The notes under the pieces are model-generated. The model was given only the letters and a program-made list of their open reading frames with translations, was not told where the DNA came from and ran no database searches. Source: Aurifilum marmelostoma (taxonomy: Eukaryota > Ascomycota > Sordariomycetes > Diaporthales > Cryphonectriaceae). From it: a stretch of 64,000 nt of DNA. Below, one piece after another: positions 11,458 to 23,454 of the stretch; within the stretch, counting starts at the first letter, position 1, and each line of letters begins with the position of its first letter. The stretch lies in the NCBI GenBank assembly GCA_027559495.1, contig JAMXSV010000008.1:62001-126000 (forward strand). Reading direction: 5' to 3'. A program made the position numbers and the translations under genes.

Positions 11458-13018
11458 CTAGTCACTATGGCTGCTCGCCTTGCCACTTGCGTCGTCATCG
11501 TCACTGCCGTTGTCATCGGCATCCATGTCAGCATCGTCGAGGTCCAGCTCTCTCCGGCGTTCATCCTCGGCCATCTCCCGCCACGTGCTCACGGACAGCA
11601 TGACAAATGCCACGATGATCATGAGACCGCCCACGATGGCGGCCAGACTCAAGGGCTGGCCAGTCAGCAGCCAGTCGCTCACGGCGACGATGAAGATGGT
11701 CAGGAGTGACGCGACGGAGCTCAGGACGGGGGACGTCAGGCTGATGAGGACGAGAAAGGAGCCCGCGAACGTGGCGTTCATGACGACGGACAGGAAGAGC
11801 CACCAGGCGGTCGCGCCGGTGGGGAGGGCGAACTTCTCGAGCCCCGTGAGGTGCAGGAGAGGCAGGGGGAACCACAGTACCAAGAGGGTAAAACACCCAA
11901 TCAGACTGCCGACTAGGTTGGCAAAGACCATACCACGACCCGGACTGCAGCCCTCGGGCGGACAGGCAAACCTCTTGTACAAGACCTCATAGAGACCGTA
12001 GAGGACCGAGCCACAGCCGATGATGATATTGCCCAGGAACCTATTACCGTCGTCCCCTGCGCCGCTGGCCGACGGGTCGTCGGGCGATCCTGATCCTCCT
12101 CCTCCTGTCTGCTTTGTGTCCCCATAAGCCACAACGATGACGCCGATGATGGCGATCACGACGGCGAAGCACTTGTCGAGGCGGAAGGGCTCCTTGAGCA
12201 GAGGGATAGAGAAGGCGTAGGCGAAGAAGGCGGAGCAGTTGTAGATGGCCGTCAGGTCGGACGGGGTGGTGAGGTCGACGGCGATATACCAGCTCAGGCC
12301 GGCGACGGTGAGGGCGCTGGTGACAAAGACGGTGGTCTTGAGCATGTAGCGGACGGGGCTCCGGGCCTGGTGGTAGTGTGGGACCTCGAGGGTGCGGCCG
12401 TGGACCATCTGGGCGGTGGTGCGACACAGCCAGACGTGCTTCCTCCAGAAGATGGGCCACGGCATGTCGCGCTTCTGCAGGCGGAGGATGAGCAGCTGCG
12501 CGGGCCAGAGCAGCGCCCAGCTGCCGTGGGTCAGGTACAGCATGCAGTACGCCTTGTTCCATCCCAGATCGTGCTGGACGTAGGCGGCCAGCTCAGTCTG
12601 CACGCAGAAGGAGACCAGAGATATGACGAGGAAGACGGCGGCATAGGTGTACTTCTTGCGGGCCGCGAGGCGCGCATTCGTCGCCGGCGAACGGCTGCGG
12701 AGGGTACTCCTTCGGGAGAAGGCAGACCGGCGAGGCGTGCCGGATGCGCTGACGGAGGCACTTGTATGTCTGGACACGGGCCGCGAGCCCGAGTCGGAGG
12801 CGAGGTGGGGAGATGGTCGGCGGTGGGGGAGGCAAAGGGCCAGAGTAGTAGCTGTTCTGGTACGCGCGGCCGCGGTCGAGGTGGTCGTGATCGTGGTCAT
12901 TCTCGGGGTCGAGATCGGAGTCGAGGGCGCCGCTGGAGCTGCGGTGCTTGTGCTTCTTCTGAAGCAGTGGCTTCCCAGAAGGTGTGCTGTCGCGCAGCAA
13001 AGACTTGTGGTCCACCAT
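11458..13018 (-). CDS. DMT/EamA-family membrane transporter (frame problem near N-terminus)
   Basis: From about 12650 downward one frame encodes a drug/metabolite-transporter-type protein. It has about ten hydrophobic helices, LTAIYNCSAFFAYAFSIPLLKEPF as in EamA proteins, a second EamA-like half and an acidic C-terminal tail. It resembles the vacuolar/THI74-SLC35F-like fungal group; the substrate is unknown. The start is unclear. That frame has an ATG at 12900, but the first good start is the ATG at 13018 (AATCATGG context) in another frame, reading MVDHKSLLRDS with strongly GC-ending codons. The two join if one G of the run at 12825-12829 is surplus (519 residues). Alternatively they join if a 94-nt intron (GTACCA..CAG) is used (488 residues). 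Starting at 12900 would give 480 residues with an odd Thr/Ala-rich beginning. Confidence 0.8.
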
Positions 13019-14377
13019 GATTGTAGGCACGGCTGCGACCTTATCTCACGAGGCTGGAGGGGACGGGATGGATTGCGACAAGGCGTCAGGCTGGAGGAAG
13101 CGTTCCTGCTGCAGGAGGCGCGGTAAGGACTGCTGGATTCGACACAGCGCAGGCGTGATGCCCTAGAGGGTGTTCTTTGGAGAGAACCTGTCGTCGTCGT
13201 CGGTGGCCGAGATCAAGATGGAAGAGCAGTCAAGGAGGAAGGTCAAGAGAGGAGCTGCTCTTGGCTTCGCAGGAGCGAGGGCGTATACGCAAAAGGAGGC
13301 TGAGGTCGAATGAAGGGATCGGGCAGCGCCATGTGGCCACTTCCACTCGAAAAAATAAAATAAAATACAGAATTGAAAGGTGAATATAATATGGGGAAGA
13401 CGATATGTAGTATACAAGGGGACAAACCAGGAGTCAGCCTCTTAAGCAGCACCTAACCTTGAATGAGTGGTCGAATAGTGAAGATGGAGGAGGAGGCTGC
13501 GATAGGCAGGGGCTGCACTGTAATTCGTAGATGGATGATCACATGCCCTGGGACCGCGTTTGCGTGATGGGGAACAGGGCAGCTGCAGCGGCCAGTTTCA
13601 GGGTCCAGAGGCCTGGCACTGGGGCCCTCAAGGCCTTAGTGGACCACTGTAGCACGTCTGGTGTATGGTTGCAGTGTCTATCTACGATACGATGAGCGAT
13701 AGTGTGGGGGGGGGGGGGGTTCTACCGGGATATGCAGTACCGTATGTTGGTACGCTGTGGGGTTCTACAGGCTACTGCACAACATCTCACATGCTGCTGC
13801 ACATTCTCACGCGACATCTTGGTCACTTGTCACCTCTTTTTTTAACCTTCAATCTTTTTTTCTTCAGACTTGTTTGTCACACAAGATAATATCACGGGGA
13901 AAAGTAGGAACGACTAGCTTGGATATCACATTTTGTGGTTAGTCCTCAGGAGACGGCATCCATCCCAGCATTCTAGAACAAGGCGTTAGTCTTCGAGAAG
14001 GGCAGTTTCTTGCGATCTGGATTGCAAATAGGGGGAAGCGGCAATTAGAAAGAGGAGACGGGCCAAGACCGCATGTCCTACACAAAAGAACAGATAGAGA
14101 CGCGCACACACGCGACCACAACCACGCCACGAGACGCCACACCACGCCGCATCATCTCACAGCCAATGCGAGCATCTGATGATGGACAATATCCTACAAG
14201 AGACAGCATGGCAGACTGGACGCAAGTGTTAACCATGGGACCCCCACCCCCCCAGCTAATGTCATCGGCCCAGAGACCCAACCAAGCAATGAGCACGCAC
14301 AGCAGACAGGAAAATTGAAATTCAACACTATACTATACTATATGAGGGAGCCTCTTGAAAGTACTCCCCCTCTCCCC
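13019..14377. other. Intergenic region with G14 run
   Basis: 1.36 kb upstream of the DMT gene, beyond the 3' end of the AAAP transporter gene. It has a run of 14 G at 13706-13719. Reading frames here lack family features. Confidence 0.55.
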
Positions 14378-15987
14378 TTAGGCATCACTGGCACACGCCC
14401 ATGGTTTTGATGAACTGCTGCCCGCGATGCTGACCACTGTGCTCCACAGGCCGAGGACACAGAACATAACGCCAACAATAACGAGGCCGATGTTTGCAAC
14501 GAGTCCGGCCCGTCGCTGCGAGTATTCTGCCCTGTGCAGGAACAACCACATGAGTCCGGGCACACCATACGAGAACCAGCTCACAAAGAGAGCGGCCACC
14601 AGACTCAACAGGCTGTTGAAGATGGGGATCGACTCGGCAATTACAAACGCAAGCACCCAGATTCCAAGCATCATCCCGATCCACACCGCTGTCCCGAGTT
14701 TTGTCCGTTTCACCACGTGCTCTGTACCTCCAAATACCCGCTCGAACATGAAGGTTCCGGCCACGTGAGCTGTTTGACGCGTCAGAAGAACAATTGCTCG
14801 AAGAGTAATGGTCGAGGCGTGTTGCCCGGGGCGGCCCGGGAAAAGGAGGGGGTAAGAGGGTGGGTTTGTTCCTTACCATAAATGACACCTGCAATCACAA
14901 TGGTCGGCAGGGCGATTCCCCAGATCACCTTGCGAACCACCACGGTGCCGGCAGCGGACAGCGCAGGAGACGGCACATCCGGTCCCACATAGACATAAAT
15001 GACGATGGCCGAGACTAGGTACAGCGATGTGTCCAGGACCTGCAGAGCGAGCAGGGCCTTGGGCCAGTCCTCCTTGTTCTTGAGCTCGCTCATGACCGAG
15101 AAGAAGCACGAGTGAGCGCAGAAGGCGATAGAGATGTTGGTTGCCGCGAGGAACCCGGTGGTGAATCCGATCTGCCGCGAGATATCAATGCTCGTGCTGC
15201 CGATGGGTCTCTCGATCGCCACGTCCACGATTGTCACCAGGACCGCCGAGAGGATGGACAGGGAAGACGCAATGCTCATGTAGGACGTGTACTTGAGCGT
15301 CCGCCCGATGTTGAAGAGGAAGAAGATGACCAGTCCCACGCCGGCCCACATGACCGTGCACTGCGAGCTGTTGGTCAGATTGTTGAGGGCGATGGTCCAG
15401 GTGAGGAGATGGCTGCCCATCACGAAGACCATGAAGATGGTCTGGCCCCATCCTAGGACCAAGAAGCAGATGCGCCCTGCCGCCGGCCCCCAGAGCGTCT
15501 CTCCCATCACTCCGGCCGCATCGCCAAACGATCGGATGTTGGGGTACAGCTGGCAGAACTTGCCAAAGACCAGACCCGAGTAACCTGAGACGATGGCGAG
15601 GATGATGATGACAATAATTCCCGGCACAAGTCCCATAGTGGCCATAACCGAGGGCAGCGAGAGGATGCCCAGGGACACTGTTTCTGCGACCAGCACCACA
15701 GCTGCGCGCCTGTTTTTCGTACTCCCGTGTCAGAAATGCTAATTACTCTCCACAGGCGATGTGGGAACAGCCTGGATGCATTCTCTCCCAAAATCGACTT
15801 ACCACCACGAAAGGGTATGATAGTTGATCTCCTCGCCTTCCACCCGTGCCAGGCTGGCACTCGTCCTGACATAGTCAGGTGTGCTCGATTCTTCAGATTT
15901 TCTGTCCGGAGTCGCAGAGAGATCAGACGCTCCCTCGAGGTCCAGATTCGTTGCGGGCTTCTCCCGCATAGTGGACGTGAATCTCAT
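14378..15987 (-). CDS. AAAP-family amino-acid transporter (neutral amino-acid permease type)
   Basis: Three exons (15803-15987, 14877-15709, 14378-14769) give 469 residues; all junctions are GT..AG and keep frame. A hydrophilic N-terminus of about 60 residues is followed by INYHTLSWWRAAVVLVAETVSLGILSLPS, the start of the Aa_trans domain. About eleven membrane helices follow, with the family's conserved features such as FGKFCQLYP and AFCAHSCFFSVMSELKN. It is most like the fungal neutral amino-acid permeases related to Neurospora MTR, proton-coupled importers of aliphatic and aromatic amino acids at the plasma membrane. Substrate range cannot be told from sequence. It ends with a short hydrophilic C-terminus. 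Confidence 0.9.
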
Positions 15988-16397
15988 CTCCAGGCGCGGG
16001 CAGCTTAATCGGGGCTGGGTGAGATGGCGATATTGGGAGCCCGCTTGACTTCGTGTCCCGGGAAATGTACGTGTGAGAGGGTCTGTGCTGTTTGTGTGTA
16101 TTCAAAAAGAACACCAGATCAAGACCAGATATAACAGCAACAGCAGTAGGGCATTATAGTCATAAAATACGGTTGATCCTGTTCGACCCCCGATGGCCGT
16201 AATCGGATGGGACCATACGAAGGCGAAAAGCAGAGAAAAAAACCTTCTGACTCTGTCTCACCAGCCTTGCCCACTAGCCTGGGTTGCATTGCTCATCTAT
16301 CCACAAAATATCCGGACTACGTGCGCCGGTTCTGTCCCGACCAGTGGACCAGAAGCGAGGCTGTTCATACTGTGTAGCTCATATGATGGCTGGTATC

Positions 16398-16443
16398 AAG
16401 GTAGCCTTCCCTCGAGGCTAAAGGTAGCCTTCCCTCGAGGCTA
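16398..16443. repeat. Two-copy 23-bp tandem repeat
   Basis: Bases 16398-16420 and 16421-16443 are identical; each contains CCTTCCCTCGAGG. There is no coding context. Confidence 0.9.
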
Positions 16444-16670
16444 GGGCTGCCTGTAAGGTAGGGCGAAGGCAGGTCTGGTGTCGTCCATGGGGAATTTATA
16501 TCTGCTCATTGCTCTTGTTGCCGGCGACGTCGACCCTCACGAAGTTTTCTTAAGCCGTCGTTTTCCTTCGCACCTCAGGGACTGAGAGACTCGGTGGTCG
16601 ACCTGAAGCCATGAATGGGGTGGTTGAGAGTTGCGATCGAGGTGGAAACATTGTTGGATGATGCGGTAAA

Positions 16671-16690
16671 ATTTACGTGATTTTACGTGA
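16671..16690. promoter_or_regulatory. Tandem bZIP-like sites
   Basis: A TTTACGTGA element occurs twice in a row with a 10-bp period. It resembles binding sites of ATF/CREB or Gcn4/CPC1-type bZIP factors. It lies about 690 bp upstream of the AAAP amino-acid transporter start. The regulatory role is inferred. Confidence 0.35.
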
Positions 16691-17991
16691 TGGATCAAAG
16701 TTTTGCTGGAGCCCGGATCCGCTTCTGCTCATGAGTTCTCCGAGTACTGCAGGTCGGCCAGGCCGAGTGAAATGCCTCTGGCCTCGGAGGTCTCTTCGCC
16801 GACACGCTCCAGAGCCAAGCCTCAGATGAATTTCTCTTTCCTAAATGTTACAGGATGATTAGACCTCTTTGTCTCTGCCTGCCTTGCTATATCTATGCAC
16901 TGGGTTGTGAAAGCAACGAGGTCGAGAAGGTTTCTGATCTCGCCACCTCCTTTTAAACTCAAAAAAACTAGCGTTCTTGTTTAGGAGGAAAAAATTAAGG
17001 GACCGTTTGTGCATTTGCCGTCACCATAGACACTGAAGAGCCGCAAATGTGGATCAACGCCTCCATTTTTCTTCTCTTGGTTCCTTTCCTTTGTCTTTGA
17101 TCTCCACCCATGCTTGGCCCGCAATACCCGGCACACTCTGGGAAGGCTTGGTCCCCCACCGGGACGTGGCCTGTCTCGAGCCGTCAATCGGCTCGCACAG
17201 AAGAAGTTCTCTCCCCTTCAAATATGAGGCGAGGCCAATGCGATTTCGGGCCGTCCCTGTTCCAAGGGAATAAAACCAAAGACTAAACAATGACACGCAG
17301 GACGTCGCGAGGGTGGTTTCTTGAACCAGCCAAACCGCGTACAGCAGCCCACATGGGATCCATCCCCACGGGGCTTCGTGTACGTGCGCTGCATCAGCTC
17401 TATTTCGGTGCTTCTAATTGGATTTTCATCAGAGGTCTAGACCGCAGAACTCATTCTGCTACTATTGCGACGTTGTTTGCTCGCGAGACTCTGGCAAAAT
17501 TGTGTTGCTGCTGCTGCTGCTGCTACGGGATGTGTCAACGCCATGAGAAGGTCATTTCCATGGTATAGAGGTTGTTTGGTACTAGATCAGGCTGCCCTTC
17601 CTTCGTATGCTTCACAAGTTTCGTCGACCCGAAATAATGTGTCTAGTCAAGATCACATATTCACCGCCTTTTCTGATAGTCAATTTATAGGGTTCTTCTG
17701 GCCTATCGGCTATTGCTTAATCATGCTGAAATGATATATATGTTATCGAGCAGGTAGACAATCCTTGCCTCATACTCGCGAGACTCATATCGAGCCAAAC
17801 AGTTCTTTGTGTCTGAGAGCTTTTTCAAATGCCCTCGAGGTGAAAATCAGGAGATTCCTTCTTCATCGCCATCATTCTGCGTGGGTTGACCCGGGGGTTT
17901 TCCAGCTCAAAAGCATTCCGCTCCTGCAGCTGTCAAGAAGTCGAAATCAACGCCATCCTCGGCTTGATTGACATGGCGTTCGTAGAGTCCC

Positions 17992-20032
17992 CTATAGCCC
18001 CGGACGGGTTTTTCTTCTCCTCTCACTCGGACCGTGGCTCTCCTCGTTTCCACCCAGCCTCTCTCCCCTCTCTGCTATCCTGCGGTCGATCTCCTCCGCG
18101 CTCAGCTCCACCTCTAGCAGCCTCTTGTCTACATCACACACGATCACATCCCCATCCCTGACGATGCCAAGAGTACTCTCGGGCAGCGCCGCCTCTGGCG
18201 AGATATGCAGGATGACACTCCCGCCAGCTGTGCCTGACATGCGCCCATCCGAAAGGCGGAGCATGTCCTGCACGCCCTGGACGGCAAGCTTCCTGGGAAT
18301 TGGTACCAGCCCGGCCTCCGGCATCCCCGGATTCAGAAAGCCTATGGGGCCGATGCCTTGCAGGACAAGGACGGAGTCTTGGTCCACGGCGAGATCGGGA
18401 TCATCAATACGCGCAGCTAGGTCCGCCGGCCCGGCGAACACGACCGCCCGGCCCCTGTGGGAGAGGAGACGCCTGTATTTGCTGGCGCTGGCTTTCATGA
18501 CGGCGCCATTAGGCGCCAGGTTACCTCTCAAGACAAGCAGCGATGAGGACTCGTAGACGGGGTCATCGAGCGGTCGGATGATAGCGCGCGAGAACGGAAA
18601 CGTTCTGAACGGTGTGGCGTCCAGGACCTCTCCTATCGTCCGCCCTGTCAATGTCATCGCCTCGAGCCGTAGCAATGGGCGCAACGTATGCAAGAGGGCT
18701 AGCATCCCCCCCGGCATTGTGCAGGTCGGTCATGTAATTGTCACCACTCGGTTTCAAGTCTACTAGCAGAGGTGTCGTGCGGCCGATCTCGTCAATCGTT
18801 TGCAGGGTGACCTTGCCAGCCACGGCAGGATGGCGGTTGGCGATGGCGAGCAGGTGGACGATGCCGTTCGTGGAGCCACCTATGGCCTGGAGGACAGTAA
18901 TTGCGTTGTGGAAAGAGGCCTCGCTAAGCACTGTGGTCAAGGGGAGCGGGCTATCGGTCCCATTTTTAAGGGACTGAGCTGCTAGAACGGCATTCTTGCC
19001 TGTGTCTTCGGCTATGCGAAGGCGCGCGCTTGATACCGCGGGGGCTGTCCTATTCATTCCAGTTCAGTATACGAGTAGAACACGCAACGGCTGAAGCATT
19101 CAACCACTGAACCTGAGAGGGACGTACTTACGCTCCAGACCTCAGATCCATCAGCCCCAGAGCAGCGACGAGGCAGGCCATGGTCGACGCGGTACCCATC
19201 ACACCACACGTCCCAGCGGTGGGGGCCAGCTCTGCATTGAGCTCTGAGATATCCTCGACGTCGAGCTCTTCACCACGGTACGCAGCCCAGTTGTTCCTAC
19301 AGTCGGTGCAGGCACCGATCCTCTGGCCTCTGAAGCTGCCGGGCATCATGGGGCCAGTGATCAGGGGCAGCACAGGCTTGCCGGACGAAATGCCTCCCAT
19401 GATCTGGGCAGGGACTGTTTTGTCACATCCTGTACAATTCGGCTTGGATGTGAGCTTCGAGAGAGAACCATGCTCATGTGGAGGAGGACAAAGGAGAAGA
19501 GTTGTCGACACCGTCGTCGATGGTATGGTACATTTGATGGACGGCAGCAGCAGACGACGCCCAGGACCTCAAACAATCACTCACCCCCAATGACAATACA
19601 GGCATCCACAGGCTGCGCCTTGATCATCTCCTCGGTGTCCATACTCATCAGGTTTCTCAGAAACATGCTCGTGGGCGAGGAGAAGGACTCGTGGATGCTG
19701 ATGGTGGGGAACTCCATGGCCAGCCCGCCGCTCAGCTGCACCCCTCTCTTGGCCGCTTCGATGAGCTGTGGTACGTTGGCATGGCAGGGGTTGAGGGCGG
19801 AATACGTGTTGACGATGCCCACGATGGGCCGCGAGAGGGCGTCCTCGCTGTATCCGAGGGCCTTGATGAAGGCTTTGCGGAGGAAGAGAGCAAAGTGCGG
19901 GTCGCCATAGTTGGGTAGGCCCTGTCTCATGCCTCTGACGGGCTGGATGGGTCGGTTGAGGTCGTAATCTGCGAGATGGGGCGGCACAGGAGTTTTGGTC
20001 TGTCCATCTTTGGATCGGGATGAATCTGTCAT
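17992..20032 (-). CDS. IlvD/Edd-family dehydratase, frameshifted in a G7 run
   Basis: Exons are 19585-20032, 19132-19429 and 17992-19049 (about 600 residues). The family removes water from 2,3-dihydroxy acids or aldonic acids using an iron-sulfur cluster. All three cluster cysteines are present: NPCHAN (C83), GGCDKT (C151) and GTCGVM (C224). The C-terminal SDGRMSGTAGGSVILHISPEAA is intact. In the third exon the frame changes inside a run of seven G (plus-strand C7, 18706-18712). Six would give the conserved HNAGGMLALLHTL; seven throws the frame off. There is no mitochondrial presequence (MTDSSRSKDG..), unlike biosynthetic Ilv3. The N-terminal half reads like the L-arabonate/sugar-acid dehydratase branch. 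Together with the Ldh2-type gene and the ACS permease next door, this suggests sugar-acid or hydroxy-acid catabolism rather than branched-chain amino-acid synthesis. That assignment is an inference. Confidence 0.87.
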
Positions 20033-20492
20033 GATGTTAATTTCGAAGAACCATCAGCAAAAAGTCTCAACAACATGTCCTCGTTACAATGAAGACAGGA
20101 GGGAGATAGCTTTGACCAATGGTATTATACACGTACTGGATTACGTGCTGTGGGGGGAATGTTACCACAGCGGCGGGGGCGGGGTCGCTATTTTCTGTAG
20201 TGGATTGGGGGGTTGCTGGTGGCATATAATAGTACTTACAGTACACTGCTTACAGGGGACTGCCCTGGCGCTAGGTTGCGCTGCAATACCTAGGTACACT
20301 AGAGGACCTGATTCCAGCGTTAGTTTTCGAGTGTTTACCTTTCTCTCCCTATTCTTCTTCTCATATTTCAGTTCTCTTATCATAGAGCCTGGAACACGAG
20401 ATGCTTTAAATCAACCTCTACATTATTTAGATGGCGAGATATGCACCTGACATGCCTACTACCACTGTCATAGGCTTCAAGGATTCCTTCAA
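20033..20492. other. Spacer between dehydratase and dehydrogenase genes
   Basis: 460 bp between two tandem minus-strand genes. It should hold the promoter of the IlvD-type gene and the 3' end of the Ldh2-type gene. No clear motif can be assigned. Confidence 0.55.
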
Positions 20493-21667
20493 TCATGCTA
20501 TCGGGTCTACACCAGCTACTCTTGCCTCCTGGTTCAATATCTCGATCTCTGCTTTTGCATATGGGATGCCCGACTTGAGCCTCTCTTCTCTGTGCGCAAT
20601 CTCGATCTCGCCTGGGAAATAGATACGGTCGACCCCCTGCATCTTCTCAGAACCGACCACGCGCTCGTAGAGATACTTCATCCTCGACTTGAAGTCCTCT
20701 GCGGTCATGAAAAGATCAGGTCGCATGGCCACGATGAAATGGCCCACGTCTCCCGGCTTCGAGGGATCATAGGGTCCGGCCACATGACCAGCGTAAGCCG
20801 AGCCTGACAGGACGCCAGAGAAGACATCCATCATGATGGCTAGTGCCGAGCCCTTGGGACCGCCCATGGGCAGCATGGCCCCGCCATCCAGGGCTTTGGC
20901 AGGGTCCGTCGTGCGGTGCCCGTGCTTGTCCAGCGCCCAGTCATCAGGGATGGGCTCGCCCCTCCGCAGAGCCTTGTATATCTTGCCTCTGGCCGCCACC
21001 GAGGGCGCCATGTCAAGTATAAAAGGGATGGGCTCGCCTGGCGCGCCGCAGGCTACGGGGCTCACGCCCAGGAGCTGGTCCCTGCCTCCCCAGGCGGGCA
21101 GGGCGGGCGAGCTGTTGGTGAAGACGAGCGACATCAGGCCCGCATCGAGAGCCTGCTGCACTACCCACGCAGACATTCCAAAGTGGTTGCTGTGCTTGCA
21201 GGCGACCATGCCGATACCGTAGATCTTTGCCATGTCCACTGCGGCCGTCATGGCCTTCTTGGCGACCACGGCACCAAAGGCATTGTGGCCGTCGACGTCT
21301 GTCAGGTCCATTATGTAGGCGGTCAGTGATGACCAGTAAGAGAGAGAGAGAGAGAAGAATTACGTAGAATCCATCTGTTCTAAATTTATTATTACATACG
21401 TGCGACTACCGGTGTGACCTGCTCTAAAGTCGGGCTGGCCTCGGGATCTAGGACCTGTTGACGCAGGCGTTTTAGGTACGAGGGGAGACGGTTGATGCCG
21501 TGCGAGTCCACACCACGTAGATCGGCCGAGACGAGATTGTCGGCCACAGTTGCTGCGTCTTGAGAAGATACGGAATGAGCTTCCAGCATCTGCCGAGTAA
21601 AGCGCAAGGCCGTCTCGTGCGGGACGGTGATGTATTCCGAGGCGGCCTCCTCCGCAGCAGCAGCCAT
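20493..21667 (-). CDS. Ldh2/malate-dehydrogenase-2 family NAD(P)-dependent oxidoreductase
   Basis: Two exons (21400-21667, 20493-21298) give 357 residues. The ATG at 21667 is the first in frame. The 101-nt intron has donor GTATGT, a CTGAC branch site, a CT-repeat tract and acceptor CAG. Family marks: LRGVDSHGINRLPSYLKRL (catalytic His in DSHG), VDGHNAFGAVVAKKAM, HSNHFGMSAWV, NSSPALPAWGG and GPKGSALAIMMDVFSG. This non-Rossmann family includes malate, sulfolactate, ureidoglycolate and diketogulonate dehydrogenases and cyclic-imino-acid reductases, all acting on 2-hydroxy or 2-oxo acids. It lies 460 bp upstream of the IlvD-type gene on the same strand and is divergent from an anion permease, which fits one catabolic route. 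The substrate is unknown. Confidence 0.9.
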
Positions 21668-22251
21668 GGCGAAGGGCAGCAGATACTCGTTCGGAAACAG
21701 CACTGGGTTGACAAGATCTCTCTAAGGGCTGCACGAGCGGGGTGTGAGATTCACGTTGGGAGAGATCAAGTGAGCAAGCCTCAAGAAGACGACGTGTTGT
21801 TCGGCATCCGAAGCACAACAGGCAGAGAGAGGAACCATGGCGATGACTCCTTCCCTCTGATGAGAATGTCGTTGTGGGGTTAGGGTAAGTGACTGCCTAC
21901 TACCTATGATCACCTGAATCAGTTGATGATCTCATACTTTACTCTGCAACAGTCACCTCTTGATCTTTAAGATGTGCACTAGATCATACAGCGCTGGGTC
22001 TGTTTGGCTGGGTCACAAAAAGAGAAGCTTCATTTCTTTTCTTTTTCCTTTGTTCTTGTCGTTTTCTCTATTAGTTTCAGTGTGTTGGTTGAATCACGAT
22101 GCGTGTATATCAAATACCAGCGCCGAGCGCGGACCTTTCACCGTACATTTGTATCTACATTTACTACTATGGTACACTAATAGCATGGTCCAATGCTCCG
22201 CACCAATGATTCGTAGCGTTTCTCGACCGAGGCTGGTGGAGTACAGAGTCA

Positions 22252-22282
22252 GTTCGGCGGAAGATAATTTACCCAGCCGAAC
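22252..22282. promoter_or_regulatory. Inverted repeat, candidate operator
   Basis: GTTCGGC at 22252-22258 is mirrored by GCCGAAC at 22276-22282, separated by 17 nt. Both arms contain a CGG/CCG triplet as used by Zn2Cys6 regulators. The position between two divergent, likely co-regulated genes makes it a candidate site. No regulator gene of that class is visible in the window. Confidence 0.3.
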
Positions 22283-23426
22283 CTAAGCCCTGGACTCTCA
22301 CCCCGGATTGCTTGATCTGGTCTAGACTAATTGCACTAGACATTCCCCAGTGCCAAGTTGCTTCCCCCAGGCTCTTGGCTTTTGGTCGCTGCGACCCACA
22401 AAGCTTGACAGGCCCCATCGTCGTTGGCAGTTGAGTTTTTGCTATTACGCAGCAAATACTGTGTGTGTTCCATACATGGAAAATATCGCCGTAGGTGAAC
22501 AATCCAACGGAGCTTCACAGACCCGCACCAGTGCTTACTTTCATGCTATGTAATGTGATTACAGTACAGTCCAACCTAAACCGTTGTCACGAATGAGCCT
22601 ACTACGGTGGTCTTCTATGTCATTCATTCCCTCTTTGTTTTCTTCTTCCTCCTCTTCCTCCGGACAGCATGACTCTGACTCCGATCGAGCAAGGAAAAGA
22701 CATAGGAGAAGACGACGCACAGGACGATCTAGTAGTGGTAATTACCGCGGACTCATGTGGGCGTGTACTTTTGAGGGATGCAGCACGTCCGTACTTACGA
22801 ACAAATAAGGTGGCGCACTAAAGCGGTCCAAAATCGTGGTACTACATTACAAAGTATGGCTGATGCTGATCCAACTGTCTCAGTAGCTGCCATCCTTGCA
22901 ACGTGCCGCGCAGTCTGCAGATCCCTTCATGGTTGGCCAATGACGGATCCCTCGTCCACCGCTAATGTGCGTGTGAAGGATGGGCTGATGACAGGATAGA
23001 GCATGCAGAACACCCCAGATTGTCGCCCCGCGTTCCCCAGAAATTCACCGAAACATCACCGCTCACTAAAGAGGAGACGAGGGCGGAGGAGGATGAGTGG
23101 GGGTGGAGAGACATAACGCGGGGGAAGAGGGAGCGAGGTGTGCGGCCTTGTCATTATTGATGTGTGTCTTGAGGAGCAGGTTCAGGAATAAAAAGGTAGT
23201 CGCCATGCCGCTTTGTGCGCATCTTGTCTCACTCACACCTGAAATCTCTTTTGATACGTGCTGCTCAGCCCCGTCCCATCTCCTCTCCTCGTGCCACCGT
23301 TGTCGTCGTTGTCTTTTGTTGGCCACTCCTGCAAAGGAACGGTTCATCAACAACAGCCAGCCAATAGCTACGTTCTTTGTCCCCACCAAGACGACACCAA
23401 TCATCGTCACAGCGAGCACAGGAAGC

Positions 23427-23453
23427 AAAAAAAAAAAAAAAAAAAAAAAAAAA
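23427..23453 (+). repeat. A27 tract abutting a start codon
   Basis: Twenty-seven consecutive A are followed by C and the ATG at 23455. The tract is part of the mRNA leader unless an unseen intron removes it. Confidence 0.9.
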
Positions 23454-23454
23454 C

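Larger units (their letters stand above)
15988..17991. other. Long intergenic region upstream of AAAP transporter
   Basis: 2.0 kb with no supportable gene. It contains an exact 23-bp tandem duplication (16398-16443), a doubled TTACGTGA-type element (16671-16690) and a short CTG repeat (about 17507-17523) that makes spurious polycysteine or polyalanine frames. Confidence 0.55.
21668..23454. other. Shared divergent promoter region
   Basis: 1.8 kb between the Ldh2-type gene (-) and the ACS permease (+). It contains a 7-bp inverted repeat (22252-22282), a single TTAGGG by chance, and a 27-A tract right before the permease start. Short frames at 22584-22999 have no gene-like features. Confidence 0.55.

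Noticed and set aside
17290..17734. Frames with polycysteine or polyalanine
   Set aside because: The runs come from a CTG repeat; neither frame has a signal peptide or cysteine spacing of a real protein.
21874..21888. GGGGTTAGGGT, telomere-like
   Set aside because: A single TTAGGG in a unique context; not an array.
22584..22999. Short Ser/Arg-rich frames in the shared promoter
   Set aside because: Low complexity, no supporting splice signals or motif.
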